Source: Geopseudomonas aromaticivorans (GTDB lineage Bacteria; Pseudomonadota; Gammaproteobacteria; Pseudomonadales; Pseudomonadaceae). From it: DNA of 64,000 bases. The notes beneath the pieces are model-generated. The model was given only the letters and a program-made list of their open reading frames with translations. It was not told the origin of the DNA and ran no database searches. Location: the NCBI RefSeq assembly GCF_019097855.1, contig NZ_JAHRGL010000040.1:206201-270200 (forward strand). The letters run 5' to 3'. Position numbers and translations under genes: made by a program. The stretch's first letter is position 1. Each line of letters opens with the position of its first letter. This document shows, piece after piece, positions 8,965-18,212 of this stretch.

Positions 8965-10374
8965 ATGCGCTATATCAGTACCCGCGGCCAGGCGCCGGCC
9001 CTCAACTTCGAAGACGTGCTGCTCGCCGGCCTGGCCAGCGACGGCGGCCTCTACGTGCCGGAAAACCTGCCGCGCTTCACCGTCGAGGAGATTGCTTCCT
9101 GGGCCGGCCTGCCGTACCACGAGCTGGCCTTCCGGGTGATGCGCCCGTTCGTAGCCGGCAGCATCGCCGACGCCGACTTCAAGCGCATCCTGGAAGAAAC
9201 CTACGGAGTGTTCGCCCACCAGGCGGTGGCGCCGCTGACTCAGCTAGGCGCCAACGAGTGGGTGCTCGAGCTGTTCCAGGGTCCGACCCTGGCGTTCAAG
9301 GACTTCGCCCTGCAGCTGCTCGGCCGTCTGCTCGATCATGTGCTGGCCAAGCGCAACGAGCGCGTGGTGATCATGGGCGCCACCTCCGGCGACACCGGCT
9401 CGGCCGCCATCGAGGGCTGCAAGGCCTGCGACAACGTCGACATCTTCATCATGCACCCGCACAACCGCGTGTCCGAGGTACAGCGCCGGCAGATGACCAC
9501 CATCCTCGGCGAGAACATCCACAACATCGCCATCGAAGGCAACTTCGACGACTGCCAGGAGATGGTCAAGGCCAGCTTCGCCGACCAGGGCTTCCTCAAG
9601 GGCACCCGGTTGGTGGCGGTCAACTCGATCAACTGGGCGCGGATCATGGCCCAGATCGTCTACTACTTCCACGCCGCCCTGCAGCTCGGCGCGCCGCACC
9701 GTTCGGTGGCCTTCTCGGTGCCGACCGGCAACTTCGGCGACATCTTCGCCGGCTACCTGGCGCGCAACATGGGCCTGCCGATCAACCAGCTGATCGTCGC
9801 CACCAACCGCAACGACATCCTGCACCGCTTCATGTCCGGCAACCGCTACGACAAGGACACCCTGCACGCGTCGCTGTCGCCGTCGATGGACATCATGGTC
9901 TCCTCCAACTTCGAGCGCCTGCTGTTCGACCTGCACGGCCGCAACGGCCTGGCCGTCAGCGCGCTGATGGACGAGTTCAAGGCCACCGGCAAGCTGTCGG
10001 TCGCGGACGACCGCTGGACCGAGGCGCGCCGCCTGTTCGACTCGCTGGCGGTGGACGACGAGGGCACCTGCGCGACCATCGCCGAGGTGCATGCGCAGAC
10101 CGGCTACCTGCTCGACCCGCACACCGCGATCGGCGTCAAGGCCGCCCGCGAGTGCCGCCGCAGCCTGGCGCTGCCGATGGTGGTGCTGGGTACCGCGCAT
10201 CCGGTCAAATTCCCGGAAGCGGTGGAGAAGGCCGGCATCGCGGCCGTACCGCAGCTGCCGCCGCACCTGGCCGACCTGTTCCAGCGCGAGGAGCGCTGCA
10301 CCGTGCTGGCCAACGACCTGAAAACCGTGCAGGACTTCGTCAGCCAGCACGGCAACCGCGGCAAGCCGCTGTAA
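8965..10374 (+). CDS. thrC: Threonine synthase
   Basis: 469 aa, the long class typical of Pseudomonas. MRYISTRGQAPALNFEDVLL is the usual N-terminus. The PLP lysine lies in PTLAFKDFALQLL and the phosphate-binding loop in GATSGDTGSAAIEG. It converts O-phosphohomoserine to threonine. It is co-directional with hom and likely co-transcribed. A perfect terminator follows 23 bases after its stop. Confidence 0.96.
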   Translation: MRYISTRGQAPALNFEDVLLAGLASDGGLYVPENLPRFTVEEIASWAGLPYHELAFRVMRPFVAGSIADADFKRILEETYGVFAHQAVAPLTQLGANEWVLELFQGPTLAFKDFALQLLGRLLDHVLAKRNERVVIMGATSGDTGSAAIEGCKACDNVDIFIMHPHNRVSEVQRRQMTTILGENIHNIAIEGNFDDCQEMVKASFADQGFLKGTRLVAVNSINWARIMAQIVYYFHAALQLGAPHRSVAFSVPTGNFGDIFAGYLARNMGLPINQLIVATNRNDILHRFMSGNRYDKDTLHASLSPSMDIMVSSNFERLLFDLHGRNGLAVSALMDEFKATGKLSVADDRWTEARRLFDSLAVDDEGTCATIAEVHAQTGYLLDPHTAIGVKAARECRRSLALPMVVLGTAHPVKFPEAVEKAGIAAVPQLPPHLADLFQREERCTVLANDLKTVQDFVSQHGNRGKPL

Positions 10375-10389
10375 GGCGCTGATCGCGAG

Positions 10390-10695
10390 TTGTCCACAGA
10401 GGGCCGGTTGCGCAAGCAACCGGCCCTCTTGTTTTTCCACAGGAGAACACTGCCCGCAGTCGGGGCCGGTGGGTCCTGGCTGGGGCAGGGTTGCGAAGTT
10501 GTGCACAAAATCTGCGTGCCATTGGCCGCATTGCCGTTCGCCGGCCCTGCATCGTCAGCCGCTTGGCCCTAATAACTAATTCGTTGAAATACAAGCAGAA
10601 AAAAATCTGAGCAAAAAGTAACCAGATTGTCTGCAGGCCATGCATTGCAGGGGGCGGGGCGATCTGTCCGGAATTTGTCCACCCAGTTATCCACA
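10390..10695 (+). promoter_or_regulatory. Cluster of DnaA-box-like 9-mers with an AT-rich tract
   Basis: In the 412-base gap between thrC and rmuC, five 9-mers resemble the DnaA box TTATNCACA, all in the same orientation: TTGTCCACA (10390-10398), TTTTCCACA (10433-10441), TTGTGCACA (10499-10507, part of a 10-bp palindrome), TTGTCCACC (10675-10683) and the perfect TTATCCACA (10687-10695). Between boxes 3 and 4, bases 10568-10630 are strikingly AT-rich for this genome. The set resembles an origin or a DnaA-titration site, but no dnaA, dnaN or rpmH is nearby. The role is inferred. Confidence 0.5.
10398..10436 (+). terminator. Rho-independent terminator of hom-thrC
   Basis: A perfect 14-bp stem (AGAGGGCCGGTTGC / GCAACCGGCCCTCT) with a GCAA tetraloop, then TGTTTTT. 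Two DnaA-box-like 9-mers flank it. Confidence 0.93.
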
Positions 10696-10786
10696 GTAAT
10701 TGTGGATTGAACGCGGCAGGCGGCCTGCCGCCTGGCCGTCCCGGCGGCCCGGTATACTCGCCGCTATTGCGTTCAGGAGCACCACC

Positions 10787-12265
10787 ATGTCTTTCGAGTT
10801 GTCCAGTCTGTTGCTGGGTCTTGTCGTCGCTGCGCTGCCGGCGGCCGCCCTGCTCTGGCAGCTGCAGCAGCAACGCAGCCTGGCCCAGCAGCAGCTGGGC
10901 CAGCTGGCAGAGCGTTTGAGCGCCAGCGAAAAGGCGCGCGAGGAGCTGGCTGTGCAGCTCGGCCAGGCGCGCAGCGAGACGCAGGGCCAGCAGCGCCTGC
11001 TGTTGACCCTGCAGGGGGAGACTGCGGGCTTGCGCCGCGAGACCCAGCTGCTGACCGTCGAGCGTCAGCGGGCCGCCGAGGCGGCGCAGCAGTGGCAACA
11101 GGAGCGCCAGCAGCGCGAGGAGGAGCTGCGCGACCTGGCCGCCGAGCGGGCGGCGCTGGCGGCGGCCCTGCGCGAGCAGCAGCAGGGCCATCGCCAGCGC
11201 CTGGAAGAGGTGCAGGCGGCGCGCGACGAGCTGCGCGCGCAGTTCGCCGAGTTGGCCGGGAAGATCTTCGACGAGCGCGAGCAGCGCTTTGCCGAGAGCA
11301 GCCAGCAGCGCCTCGGCCAGCTGCTCGACCCGCTGCGCGAGCGCATCCACAGCTTCGAGCAGCGCGTCGAGCAGAGTTATCAACAGGAGGCGCGCGAGCG
11401 CTTCTCGCTGGGCAAGGAGCTGGAGCGCCTGCAGCAGCTCAACCAGCGTCTCGGCGACGAGGCGACCAACCTGACCCGCGCGCTCAAGGGACAGAAGACC
11501 CAGGGCAACTGGGGCGAGCTGGTGCTCGAGCGGGTGCTCGAGCACGCCGGGCTGGAGAAGGGCCGCGAGTACGACACCCAGGTCAGCCTGCGCGGCGCCG
11601 GCGGCGAACGCTTCCAGCCCGACGTGCTGATCCGCCTGCCCGGCGAGCGCCAGGTGGTGGTGGATGCCAAGGTCAGCCTGACCGCCTACCAGCAGTACGT
11701 CGGCGCCGAGGACGAAGGCAGCCGCCAGCAGGCCCTCAAGCAGCACGTGCAGTCGCTGCGCAGCCACCTCAAGGGGCTCTCCGGCAAGGATTACCAGCGC
11801 CTCGAGGGGCTGCACAGCCTGGACTTCGTCCTGCTGTTCGTGCCGCTGGAAGGCGCCTTCGCGACCGCCCTGCAGGCCGAGCCGGGGCTGTTCGAGGAGT
11901 CCTTCGGGCAGAACATCGTGATCGTCAGCCCGACCACCCTGCTGGCCACCCTGCGGGTGATCGACAGCTTGTGGCGCCAGGAGCGGCAGAACCTCAATGC
12001 CCGCGAGATCGCCGAGCGCGCCGGTGCGCTGTACGACAAGTTCGTGCTGTTCGTGCAGGACCTCGACGAGATCGGCAACCGCCTGCAGCAGCTGGACAAG
12101 GCCTACGCCAATGCGCGCAACAAGCTCGTCGCCGGCCGCGGCGACCTGATCTCGCGCAGCGAACAGCTCAAGCTGCTCGGCGCGCGCGCCAGCAAGAGCC
12201 TGCCGGCCGACTGGCTGGAACGCTCGGCGAGCCTGCCGCTGGCGCTGGACGAGGATCCGGCCTGA
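10787..12265 (+). CDS. rmuC: DNA recombination protein RmuC
   Basis: 492 aa. An N-terminal membrane segment (LLLGLVVAALPAAALLW, residues 7-23) is followed by a long Gln/Glu/Arg-rich coiled coil (about 25-200), then the RmuC core (KGQKTQGNWGELVLERVLE, FQPDVLIRLPGERQVVVDAKVSL, FVLLFVPLEGAF). The core belongs to the PD-(D/E)XK-like nuclease superfamily; VVVDAKVSL supplies the D-x-K element. RmuC limits inversions at short inverted repeats. The ATG at 10787 has AGGAG 8 bases upstream and TATACT at 10753-10758 as a possible -10. Confidence 0.92.
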   Translation: MSFELSSLLLGLVVAALPAAALLWQLQQQRSLAQQQLGQLAERLSASEKAREELAVQLGQARSETQGQQRLLLTLQGETAGLRRETQLLTVERQRAAEAAQQWQQERQQREEELRDLAAERAALAAALREQQQGHRQRLEEVQAARDELRAQFAELAGKIFDEREQRFAESSQQRLGQLLDPLRERIHSFEQRVEQSYQQEARERFSLGKELERLQQLNQRLGDEATNLTRALKGQKTQGNWGELVLERVLEHAGLEKGREYDTQVSLRGAGGERFQPDVLIRLPGERQVVVDAKVSLTAYQQYVGAEDEGSRQQALKQHVQSLRSHLKGLSGKDYQRLEGLHSLDFVLLFVPLEGAFATALQAEPGLFEESFGQNIVIVSPTTLLATLRVIDSLWRQERQNLNAREIAERAGALYDKFVLFVQDLDEIGNRLQQLDKAYANARNKLVAGRGDLISRSEQLKLLGARASKSLPADWLERSASLPLALDEDPA

Positions 12266-12273
12266 GCGGCAGC

Positions 12274-12326
12274 GGTGGATAACCCTGCATCCACCCTATG
12301 GAGCACGATGGTGCGTGTGGCGCACC
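12274..12326. repeat. REP-like doublet after rmuC
   Basis: Two short palindromes in tandem: GGTGGAT-N8-ATCCACC (12274-12295) and GGTGCG-N5-CGCACC (12310-12326). Both are degenerate relatives of the GTAGGGTG-type palindromes seen at 39310, 47967 and 59669. They lie between the convergent rmuC and MgtC-like genes, a typical REP position. Confidence 0.55.
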
Positions 12327-12379
12327 CCACGGTTCCGCTGTGCGCTCGCTGGAGGGAGTGCCGCGCGTACCGGCAGTGC

Positions 12380-13636
12380 TCAGAGCAGCAGCAGCGCCAG
12401 GCCCAGGCCGAGACCGCCGGCCATCACCGGCACGGTCAGCAGGGCCAGGCGCGGGCCGCCGACGATGGCGATCAGCACGCCCTTGATCAGGCTGTTGCTG
12501 ATGACCGCCAGGGCGATGCCGCGCACGGCCACCTGGGCATCCAGCTCGTGCAGGGCGCTGCGCGACAGTGACAGGGTGATGGCATCGACGTCGGTCAGCC
12601 CCGACAGGATGGCTACCAGGTACACGCCGACAGCGCCCAGCTCGCGGCGGCCGACCTCGACCAGCAGCAGGATTACCGCCAGCAGCACGGCAAAGCGCAG
12701 CGCCGGACCGAGCTCAAAGGGGTTCTTCAGCGGCGGCTCGGCGTTCGCCTTCTGCTCGCCGGTGGCGGCGCGGCGCCACCAGTACAACGCGCCGCCGGCG
12801 TACACCAGCGCGGCGGCGCCCAGCGGCCAGAGCAGTTCGGCCAGCAGACGCGGGTTGATCGCCGCCACCTCCAGCAGCACCCGCGGGAACATCAGCGCCG
12901 AGGTGGCCAGCAGGCCGGCGGCCAGCAGTGAGTGCAGCTCGCGCTGGCTGTGCAGTCGCGCGAGGGTCAGGGTCATGGCGGTGGAGGACACCATGCCGCC
13001 GAGCAGGGCGGTCAGCAGCAGGCCGTGACGGGTGCCGACCAGGCGCATGGCGACGTAGGCCGCGAAGCCCAGCCCGGCGATCAGCACCACCATCCACCAG
13101 GTGGCGTAGGGGTTGAACACCTGCCAGGGGCCGTAGCCCTGGTCGGGCAGCGCCGGCAGCAGCACCAGCGAGATGAACAGCAGCTTCAGCGCGCCGGACA
13201 GTTCGGCCGCGGTGAGGCGCTTGAGCGCGCTGTGCATCGGTTCCTTGAGGCTGAGCAACAGGGCCACCACCACCGCACAGCCGCCCGCCAGCAGGCGGCT
13301 GTGGGCCAGGGCCAGGCTGCCGAGGAGGAAGGTCAGCAGCAGGGCCATCTCGCTGGTCAGGCCGGGGTCGTCATCGTGCTTCTGGTCGATGAGGTAGGCG
13401 GTGGTCACCAGCACGGCCACCGCCAGCAGCAGGCCGAGCCAGGCCAGGGGGCCAAAATGGCCAGCGAGCAGCGTGCCGAGGCCGCCGAGCAGGCCGACCA
13501 GGCCGAAGGTGCGGATGCCTGCGGATAGGCGGGTATCGAGGATTTCGCGCGCGCTCCAGCCGCGCTCGGCACCGATCAGCAGGCCGATGGCCAAGGCGCT
13601 GGCCAGGTCCAGCCAAGTGTCGAGGTCGGGAGTCAT
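12380..13636 (-). CDS. MgtC/SapB family membrane protein with DUF4010
   Basis: 418 aa and about a dozen transmembrane segments. The N-terminal part (LDLASALAIGLLIGAERGW, LSAGIRTFGLVGLLGGLG) is the MgtC signature, and the C-terminal half (GLTDVDAITLSLSRSA, ISNSLIKGVLIAIVGG) is the DUF4010 domain. Function is unproven; MgtC proteins are linked to magnesium homeostasis and to inhibition of ATP synthase. I chose the ATG at 13636, 4 bases after an AAAGGATT ribosome-binding site; a TTG six bases earlier is possible. It lies downstream of the hybrid kinase on the same strand, 84 bases apart. Confidence 0.85.
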   Translation of the reverse strand: MTPDLDTWLDLASALAIGLLIGAERGWSAREILDTRLSAGIRTFGLVGLLGGLGTLLAGHFGPLAWLGLLLAVAVLVTTAYLIDQKHDDDPGLTSEMALLLTFLLGSLALAHSRLLAGGCAVVVALLLSLKEPMHSALKRLTAAELSGALKLLFISLVLLPALPDQGYGPWQVFNPYATWWMVVLIAGLGFAAYVAMRLVGTRHGLLLTALLGGMVSSTAMTLTLARLHSQRELHSLLAAGLLATSALMFPRVLLEVAAINPRLLAELLWPLGAAALVYAGGALYWWRRAATGEQKANAEPPLKNPFELGPALRFAVLLAVILLLVEVGRRELGAVGVYLVAILSGLTDVDAITLSLSRSALHELDAQVAVRGIALAVISNSLIKGVLIAIVGGPRLALLTVPVMAGGLGLGLALLLL

Positions 13637-13687
13637 GGGCAATCCTTTGGGCAGGCCGATACAGCCAGTCTAACAGGCCGTCGCCAG

Positions 13688-13714
13688 CCCCGGCCGCCGC
13701 GCGGGGCGGCCGGG
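13688..13714 (-). other. GC-rich hairpin after the hybrid kinase
   Basis: 10-bp stem CCCGGCCGCC / GGCGGCCGGG between the kinase stop and the MgtC-like start. It has no T tract, so termination is uncertain. Confidence 0.4.
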
Positions 13715-13720
13715 ACTCCC

Positions 13721-16700
13721 TCAGCGCAGATTCAGGTGGCGGCTGATCAGCGCGCGCAGGGCGGCCGGCTTGACCGGTTTGCTCAGGTAGTCGAGACCGC
13801 CGGCATGCACCTCGGCGATCAGCTCGGCACGCCCGTCGGCGCTGATCACCACGCCGGGCACCGGCTGGCCGAGGCGCGCGCGCAGCCAGCCCATCAGAGC
13901 CAGGCCGGTCTCGCCACCATCCAGGTGATAGTCAACGAGGACCAGTTCCGGCGTGCTGCCGCCGTCGAGCAGGGCGGCGCACTCCTCGCGGGTGCGCGCG
14001 GTCTGTACCTGGCAGCCCCAGCGGGTCAGCAGGCTGCGCATGCCGGTAAGGATGCTGTCCTCGTTGTCGATACACCAGACCTGGGCGCCGTTCATGACCT
14101 GTCCGGCGGTCGTCTGCAGGCGCTGGGGCGCTTGCAGGGCACGGCCGCAGGCCAGCGGCACGCGTACGCTGAACACGCTGCCCTTGCCCGGCCAGGAGCG
14201 CACCTCGAGCTTGTGCTCGAGCACCCGGCACAGGCCGTCGGCGATCGCCAGGCCGAGACCCAGGCCCTTTTCCGCGCGGGTCTGGTGGCTGTCGAGGCGC
14301 TTGAACTCCTCGAAGATCACCTCGAGCTTGTCCGCCGGAATGCCGGGGCCGCGGTCCCAGACTTCCAGGCGCAGGTGCTGGCCATCGCGGCGCATGCCCA
14401 GCAGTACCTTGCCCTTGGCGTAGCGGAAGGCATTGGTCAGGAAGTTCTGCAGCACCCGGCGCAGCAGCTTGATGTCGCTGTCGATGCTCAGCTTGCTGGC
14501 GCGGATGCGCAGGTCGATGCCCTGTTCCTGGGCGAGGGCGCGGAACTCCACGCCGAGGGCGTCGTACAGGGTGGACAGGGCGAAGGTGCTGCGCTCCGGG
14601 GTGAAGCGGCCGCCCTCCAGGCGCGAGATGTCCAGCAGGTCGGCGATCAGGTCCTCGGCCGAGCGCAGCGAGGAGTCCAGGTGGTGCACCAGCTCCTGCA
14701 CCTCGACCGGCAACGCCTCCTGGTGGGCGAGGGCGGCGGAGAACAGCCGCGCGGCATTCAGCGGCTGCATCAGGTCGTGGCTGACCGCGGCGAGGAAACG
14801 GCTTTTCGACTGGTTGGCGCTTTCCGCGCGCGCCTTGGCCTCGGACAGCTGCTCGTTGAGTGCGGACAGTTCCTGGGTGCGTTCGGCAACGCGCTGCTCA
14901 AGGCTCTCGTTGGCCTCCTTGAGGGCGTCCTCGGCCTGGCGGTGGGCGGTGATGTCGGTGAACGACATGACGAAGCCGCCGCCGGGCATCGGGTTGCCGA
15001 TCAGCTCGATCACCCGGCCATTGGGGAAGATGCGCTCGGAGGTGTGCGGAGTGCCCTGGCGCATCCAGTACAGGCGCTTGGCCACGTGGAGGTCCGGATC
15101 GCCCTTGCCGCACAGGCCGCGCTCGGCGTTGTAGCGGATGATGTCGGAGATCGGCCGGCCGACACTGATCAGTCCCTCGGGGTACTCGAACAGTTCGAGA
15201 TAGCGGCGGTTCCAGGCCACCAGGCGCAGCGACTGGTCGGCCACGCTGATGCCCTGGGTGATGTTCTCAATCGCGCCCTGCAGCAGGGCACGGTTGAACT
15301 GCAGGACTTCCGAGGCCTCGTCGACGATGCGCACCACGTCCTCGACCTGCATGTCGCGGCCTTCGATGGTGGCCTTGACCACCGCGCGCGCCGAGGAGGC
15401 GCCGAGCACGCCGGCCAGCAGGCGCTCGGTGTGGGCAATCCACTCGCTGCTGGCGGTCTGGTTCGGACTGAAGCCCTGGCCCTGCCGGTAGGCGAAGCGG
15501 ATGAAGCTCTGCCGCGCGCGCTCCTCGCCGACGAAGCGGCCGGCCAGGGTCAGCAGGTCCTGCACCTGCACCGCCAGCAACAGGCGCGGGCTGGGGCGGA
15601 CCGAAGCCTCCTGGCCGACGAAGCGGCTGGCCTGCCAGTGCTCGGACACCCGGGTGCGCGACAGCCAGGACACCAGGGCGAACACCACGAAGTTGCCGGT
15701 CAGCGACAGCAGGGCGCCCTGGGTCAGCGCATCCATGGGCATGCCCAGCGGATTGCTGGCCAGCCAGCGCTGGCCGGGAAACAGGTCCGGCGACCAGCCC
15801 ATGCCCGCGGCCACCAGGGGCAGCAGCAGGGTGTAGCACCACAGCAGCGCGCCGACCGCCAGGCCGGCGAACACGCCGCGGCTGTTGGCCTGGCGCCAGT
15901 ACAGCGCCCCGAACATCGCCGGGCCGAGCTGGGTGATAGCGGCGAAGGCGATCTGGCCGATGCCGGCCAGGCTGATGTTCGGCCCCATCATCCGGTAGAT
16001 CACGTAGGCCAGCAGCAGCAGGGCGATGATGGCGATGCGGCGCACCGACAGCAGCCAGTGGCGAAACTCCTCGAACGGCCGTTCGGCGCTATGCCGGCGC
16101 AGCAGCCAGGGAAGCAGCATGTCGTTGGAGATCATAGTCGACAGCGCCACGCTGGCGACGATGACCATGCCGGTGGCGGCCGAGGCGCCGCCGATGAAGG
16201 CCAGCAGGGCCAGCGCCGGGTGGGCTTCGGCCAGCGGCAGGCTGATCACGAAGGAGTCCGGCTCCACCCCGGCGGGCAGCAGCAGCTGGCCGGCCAGGGC
16301 GATGGGGATGACGAACAGAGCGGCCAGTGCGAGGTACAGCGGGAACACCCAGCGCGCCACGTTGAGGTCGCGCGGCTCAATGTTCTCCACCACGGTAACG
16401 TGGAACTGCCGCGGCAGGCAGATGATCGCCATCATCGCCACGCCGGTCTGCACCAGCATGGCCGGCCAGTCGACCGGTTGCTGCCAGTAGTCCTGCAGCT
16501 TCGGCGCCGCCTGCGCCCTGGCCAGCAGGTCGTCGAAGCCGTCGAACAGCCCCCAGGTGACGAACACGCCGACGGCGAGAAAGGCCAGCAGCTTGACCAG
16601 CGACTCGAAGGCCACCGCCATGACCATGCCGCGGTGATGCTCGGTGGCGTCCAGGTTGCGCGTGCCGAACAGGATGGTGAACAGGGCGAGGATCAGCGAC

Positions 16701-17203
16701 ACGATCAGCGCCGTGTCCTGGGCGCTGATGCCGTTGGCGTCGGCGCGGGCACCAGTTAGCAGGTTGACGCCGAGGACGATGCCCTTGAGCTGCAGGGCGA
16801 TGTAGGGCAGCACGCCGACCAGGCAGATCAGCGCCACGACGATGGCCAGTGGCCGCGACTTGCCGTAGCGCGCGGAAATGAAGTCGGCGATCGAGGTGAT
16901 GTTCTCCTGCTTGCTGATCAGGATCATCTTGGCCAGCATCTGCGGCATGATCAGCAGCAGCAGCAGCGGGCCGAGGTAGATCGGCAGGAACGCCCAGAGC
17001 TGGCCGGCCGCCTGGCCGACCGAGCCGAAGAAGGTCCAGCTGGAGCAGTACACCGCCAGCGACAGGCTGTAGACCCAGGCGCGCAGGCGCGGGCGTTGCG
17101 GACGGGGGCTGGTCTGGCGGCGGTCGCCATAGAAGGCGATGGCGAACAGGACGGCCATGTAGGAAAGGGCGACCGCGGTGATCAGCCCGCTGGACAGCGA
17201 CAT
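13721..17203 (-). CDS. Symporter-type hybrid sensor histidine kinase
   Basis: 1160 aa. The N-terminal about 490 residues form a sodium:solute symporter (SSS) domain with about 12-13 membrane spans. Then come a PAS region (LFEYPEGLISVGRPISDI), a coiled linker, a DHp domain with phospho-acceptor His near residue 806 in VSHDLMQPLNAARLF, a HATPase_c domain (GMRRDGQHLRLEVWDRGPGI, GLGLGLAIADGLC) and a C-terminal receiver whose phospho-acceptor Asp is near residue 1089 in LVDYHLDGG, with Lys in LSKPVKP. Length and order match P. aeruginosa PA3271 and resemble CbrA plus a receiver. The ATG at 17203 has GGAG 5 bases upstream. No response regulator gene is adjacent, and the stimulus is unknown. Confidence 0.9.
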   Translation of the reverse strand: MSLSSGLITAVALSYMAVLFAIAFYGDRRQTSPRPQRPRLRAWVYSLSLAVYCSSWTFFGSVGQAAGQLWAFLPIYLGPLLLLLIMPQMLAKMILISKQENITSIADFISARYGKSRPLAIVVALICLVGVLPYIALQLKGIVLGVNLLTGARADANGISAQDTALIVSLILALFTILFGTRNLDATEHHRGMVMAVAFESLVKLLAFLAVGVFVTWGLFDGFDDLLARAQAAPKLQDYWQQPVDWPAMLVQTGVAMMAIICLPRQFHVTVVENIEPRDLNVARWVFPLYLALAALFVIPIALAGQLLLPAGVEPDSFVISLPLAEAHPALALLAFIGGASAATGMVIVASVALSTMISNDMLLPWLLRRHSAERPFEEFRHWLLSVRRIAIIALLLLAYVIYRMMGPNISLAGIGQIAFAAITQLGPAMFGALYWRQANSRGVFAGLAVGALLWCYTLLLPLVAAGMGWSPDLFPGQRWLASNPLGMPMDALTQGALLSLTGNFVVFALVSWLSRTRVSEHWQASRFVGQEASVRPSPRLLLAVQVQDLLTLAGRFVGEERARQSFIRFAYRQGQGFSPNQTASSEWIAHTERLLAGVLGASSARAVVKATIEGRDMQVEDVVRIVDEASEVLQFNRALLQGAIENITQGISVADQSLRLVAWNRRYLELFEYPEGLISVGRPISDIIRYNAERGLCGKGDPDLHVAKRLYWMRQGTPHTSERIFPNGRVIELIGNPMPGGGFVMSFTDITAHRQAEDALKEANESLEQRVAERTQELSALNEQLSEAKARAESANQSKSRFLAAVSHDLMQPLNAARLFSAALAHQEALPVEVQELVHHLDSSLRSAEDLIADLLDISRLEGGRFTPERSTFALSTLYDALGVEFRALAQEQGIDLRIRASKLSIDSDIKLLRRVLQNFLTNAFRYAKGKVLLGMRRDGQHLRLEVWDRGPGIPADKLEVIFEEFKRLDSHQTRAEKGLGLGLAIADGLCRVLEHKLEVRSWPGKGSVFSVRVPLACGRALQAPQRLQTTAGQVMNGAQVWCIDNEDSILTGMRSLLTRWGCQVQTARTREECAALLDGGSTPELVLVDYHLDGGETGLALMGWLRARLGQPVPGVVISADGRAELIAEVHAGGLDYLSKPVKPAALRALISRHLNLR

Positions 17204-17392
17204 GAGAACTCCGGCATTTTAGAATCGGCAGAGTTTCGCACCAATGCGGGTCGTCGTCAGGTTCTTGCGACCAAGGTCGTGGGCGGCGGGCAAGCGCTCT
17301 GCCATGCGGGTTGCAGGCGTGCGGCCGGCGAGCGGGTGGAACGAGGGGACGGAAGGGCGCCGTTGCCGCGGGCGTCAGCGCTGCAGAGAGGG

Positions 17393-17416
17393 GCGGGCGT
17401 CGCGGCAGACGCCCGC
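17393..17416 (-). other. Hairpin downstream of the SDR gene
   Basis: 9-bp perfect stem GCGGGCGTC / GACGCCCGC with a 6-base loop, 8 bases beyond the SDR stop on the minus strand. A weak T content follows, so it may or may not terminate the ubiG-mupP-SDR transcript. Nothing else is recognisable in 17204-17423. Confidence 0.4.
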
Positions 17417-17423
17417 CGCGGGG

Positions 17424-18164
17424 TCACTGGGCGTCGAAGGCCTGGCCGTTGACGCCGGTGCTGTCCGGGCCCATCAGATACAGGTAGACCGGCATGATCT
17501 CTTCCGGCGCCGGATTCTGCTGCGGATTCTCCCCCGGATAGGCCTGGGCGCGCATGCTGGTGCGGGTGGCGCCGGGGTTGACGCTGTTGGCGCGCACCGA
17601 GCTGATGCCGTCGACCTCGTCGGCGAGCACCTGCATGATGCCTTCGGTGGCGAACTTGGACACCGCGTAGGCGCCCCAGTAGGCGCGGCCTTTGCGGCCG
17701 ACGCTGCTCGAGGTGAACACCACCGAGGCGTCGCTGGACAGCTTGAGCAGCGGCAGCAGCACGCTGGTGAGCATGAACACGGCGTTGACGTTGACCTGCA
17801 TGACGCGCATGAAGTTGTCGCCGGAGAACTGCTCGATCGGCGTGCGCGGGCCGAGCAGCGCGGCATTGTGCAGCAGGCCGTCGAGGTGGCCGAACTCGCG
17901 CTCGATGGTGGCGGCGAGGTCGTCGTACTGATGCTGCTGGGCGGTTTCCAGATTGAACGGGAAGATCGCCGGCTGCGGCCCGCCGGCGGCTTCGATCTGG
18001 TCGTAGACCTCTTCCAGGTGCTCGATGGTCTTGCCCAGCAGGATCACCGTGGCGCCATGGGCGGCGAAGGTGCGCGCGGCGGCGGCACCGATGCCACGGC
18101 CGGCACCGGTGACCAGGATCACCCGATCCTTGAGCAGGTCGGGGCGGGCGGAATATTGGAACAT
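17424..18164 (-). CDS. yciK: Short-chain dehydrogenase, YciK family
   Basis: 246 aa. Classical SDR: cofactor motif VTGAGRGIG (TGxxxGxG), NNAG-equivalent LLHNAALLG, and catalytic Ser-Tyr-Lys (VFTSSSVGRKGRAYWGAYAVSK, with Y and K four apart). The N-terminus MFQYSARPDLLKDRVILVTGA is typical of YciK. The physiological substrate is unknown. The ATG at 18164 has a GAGGCTC site upstream; the open frame extends to 18347 through a REP-like repeat and is not coding there. It lies 206 bases after mupP on the same strand, the same arrangement as PA3173-PA3171 of P. aeruginosa. Confidence 0.9.
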   Translation of the reverse strand: MFQYSARPDLLKDRVILVTGAGRGIGAAAARTFAAHGATVILLGKTIEHLEEVYDQIEAAGGPQPAIFPFNLETAQQHQYDDLAATIEREFGHLDGLLHNAALLGPRTPIEQFSGDNFMRVMQVNVNAVFMLTSVLLPLLKLSSDASVVFTSSSVGRKGRAYWGAYAVSKFATEGIMQVLADEVDGISSVRANSVNPGATRTSMRAQAYPGENPQQNPAPEEIMPVYLYLMGPDSTGVNGQAFDAQ

Positions 18165-18212
18165 GGGTAGAGCCTCGTTGAATCGAAATCGCGGAACCGG
18201 GGCCGGGCGCAG

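Noticed and set aside
10390-10695. Main chromosomal origin of replication
   Set aside because: The genes that flank oriC in Pseudomonas (rpmH, rnpA, dnaA, dnaN) are absent, so I report only a DnaA-box cluster.
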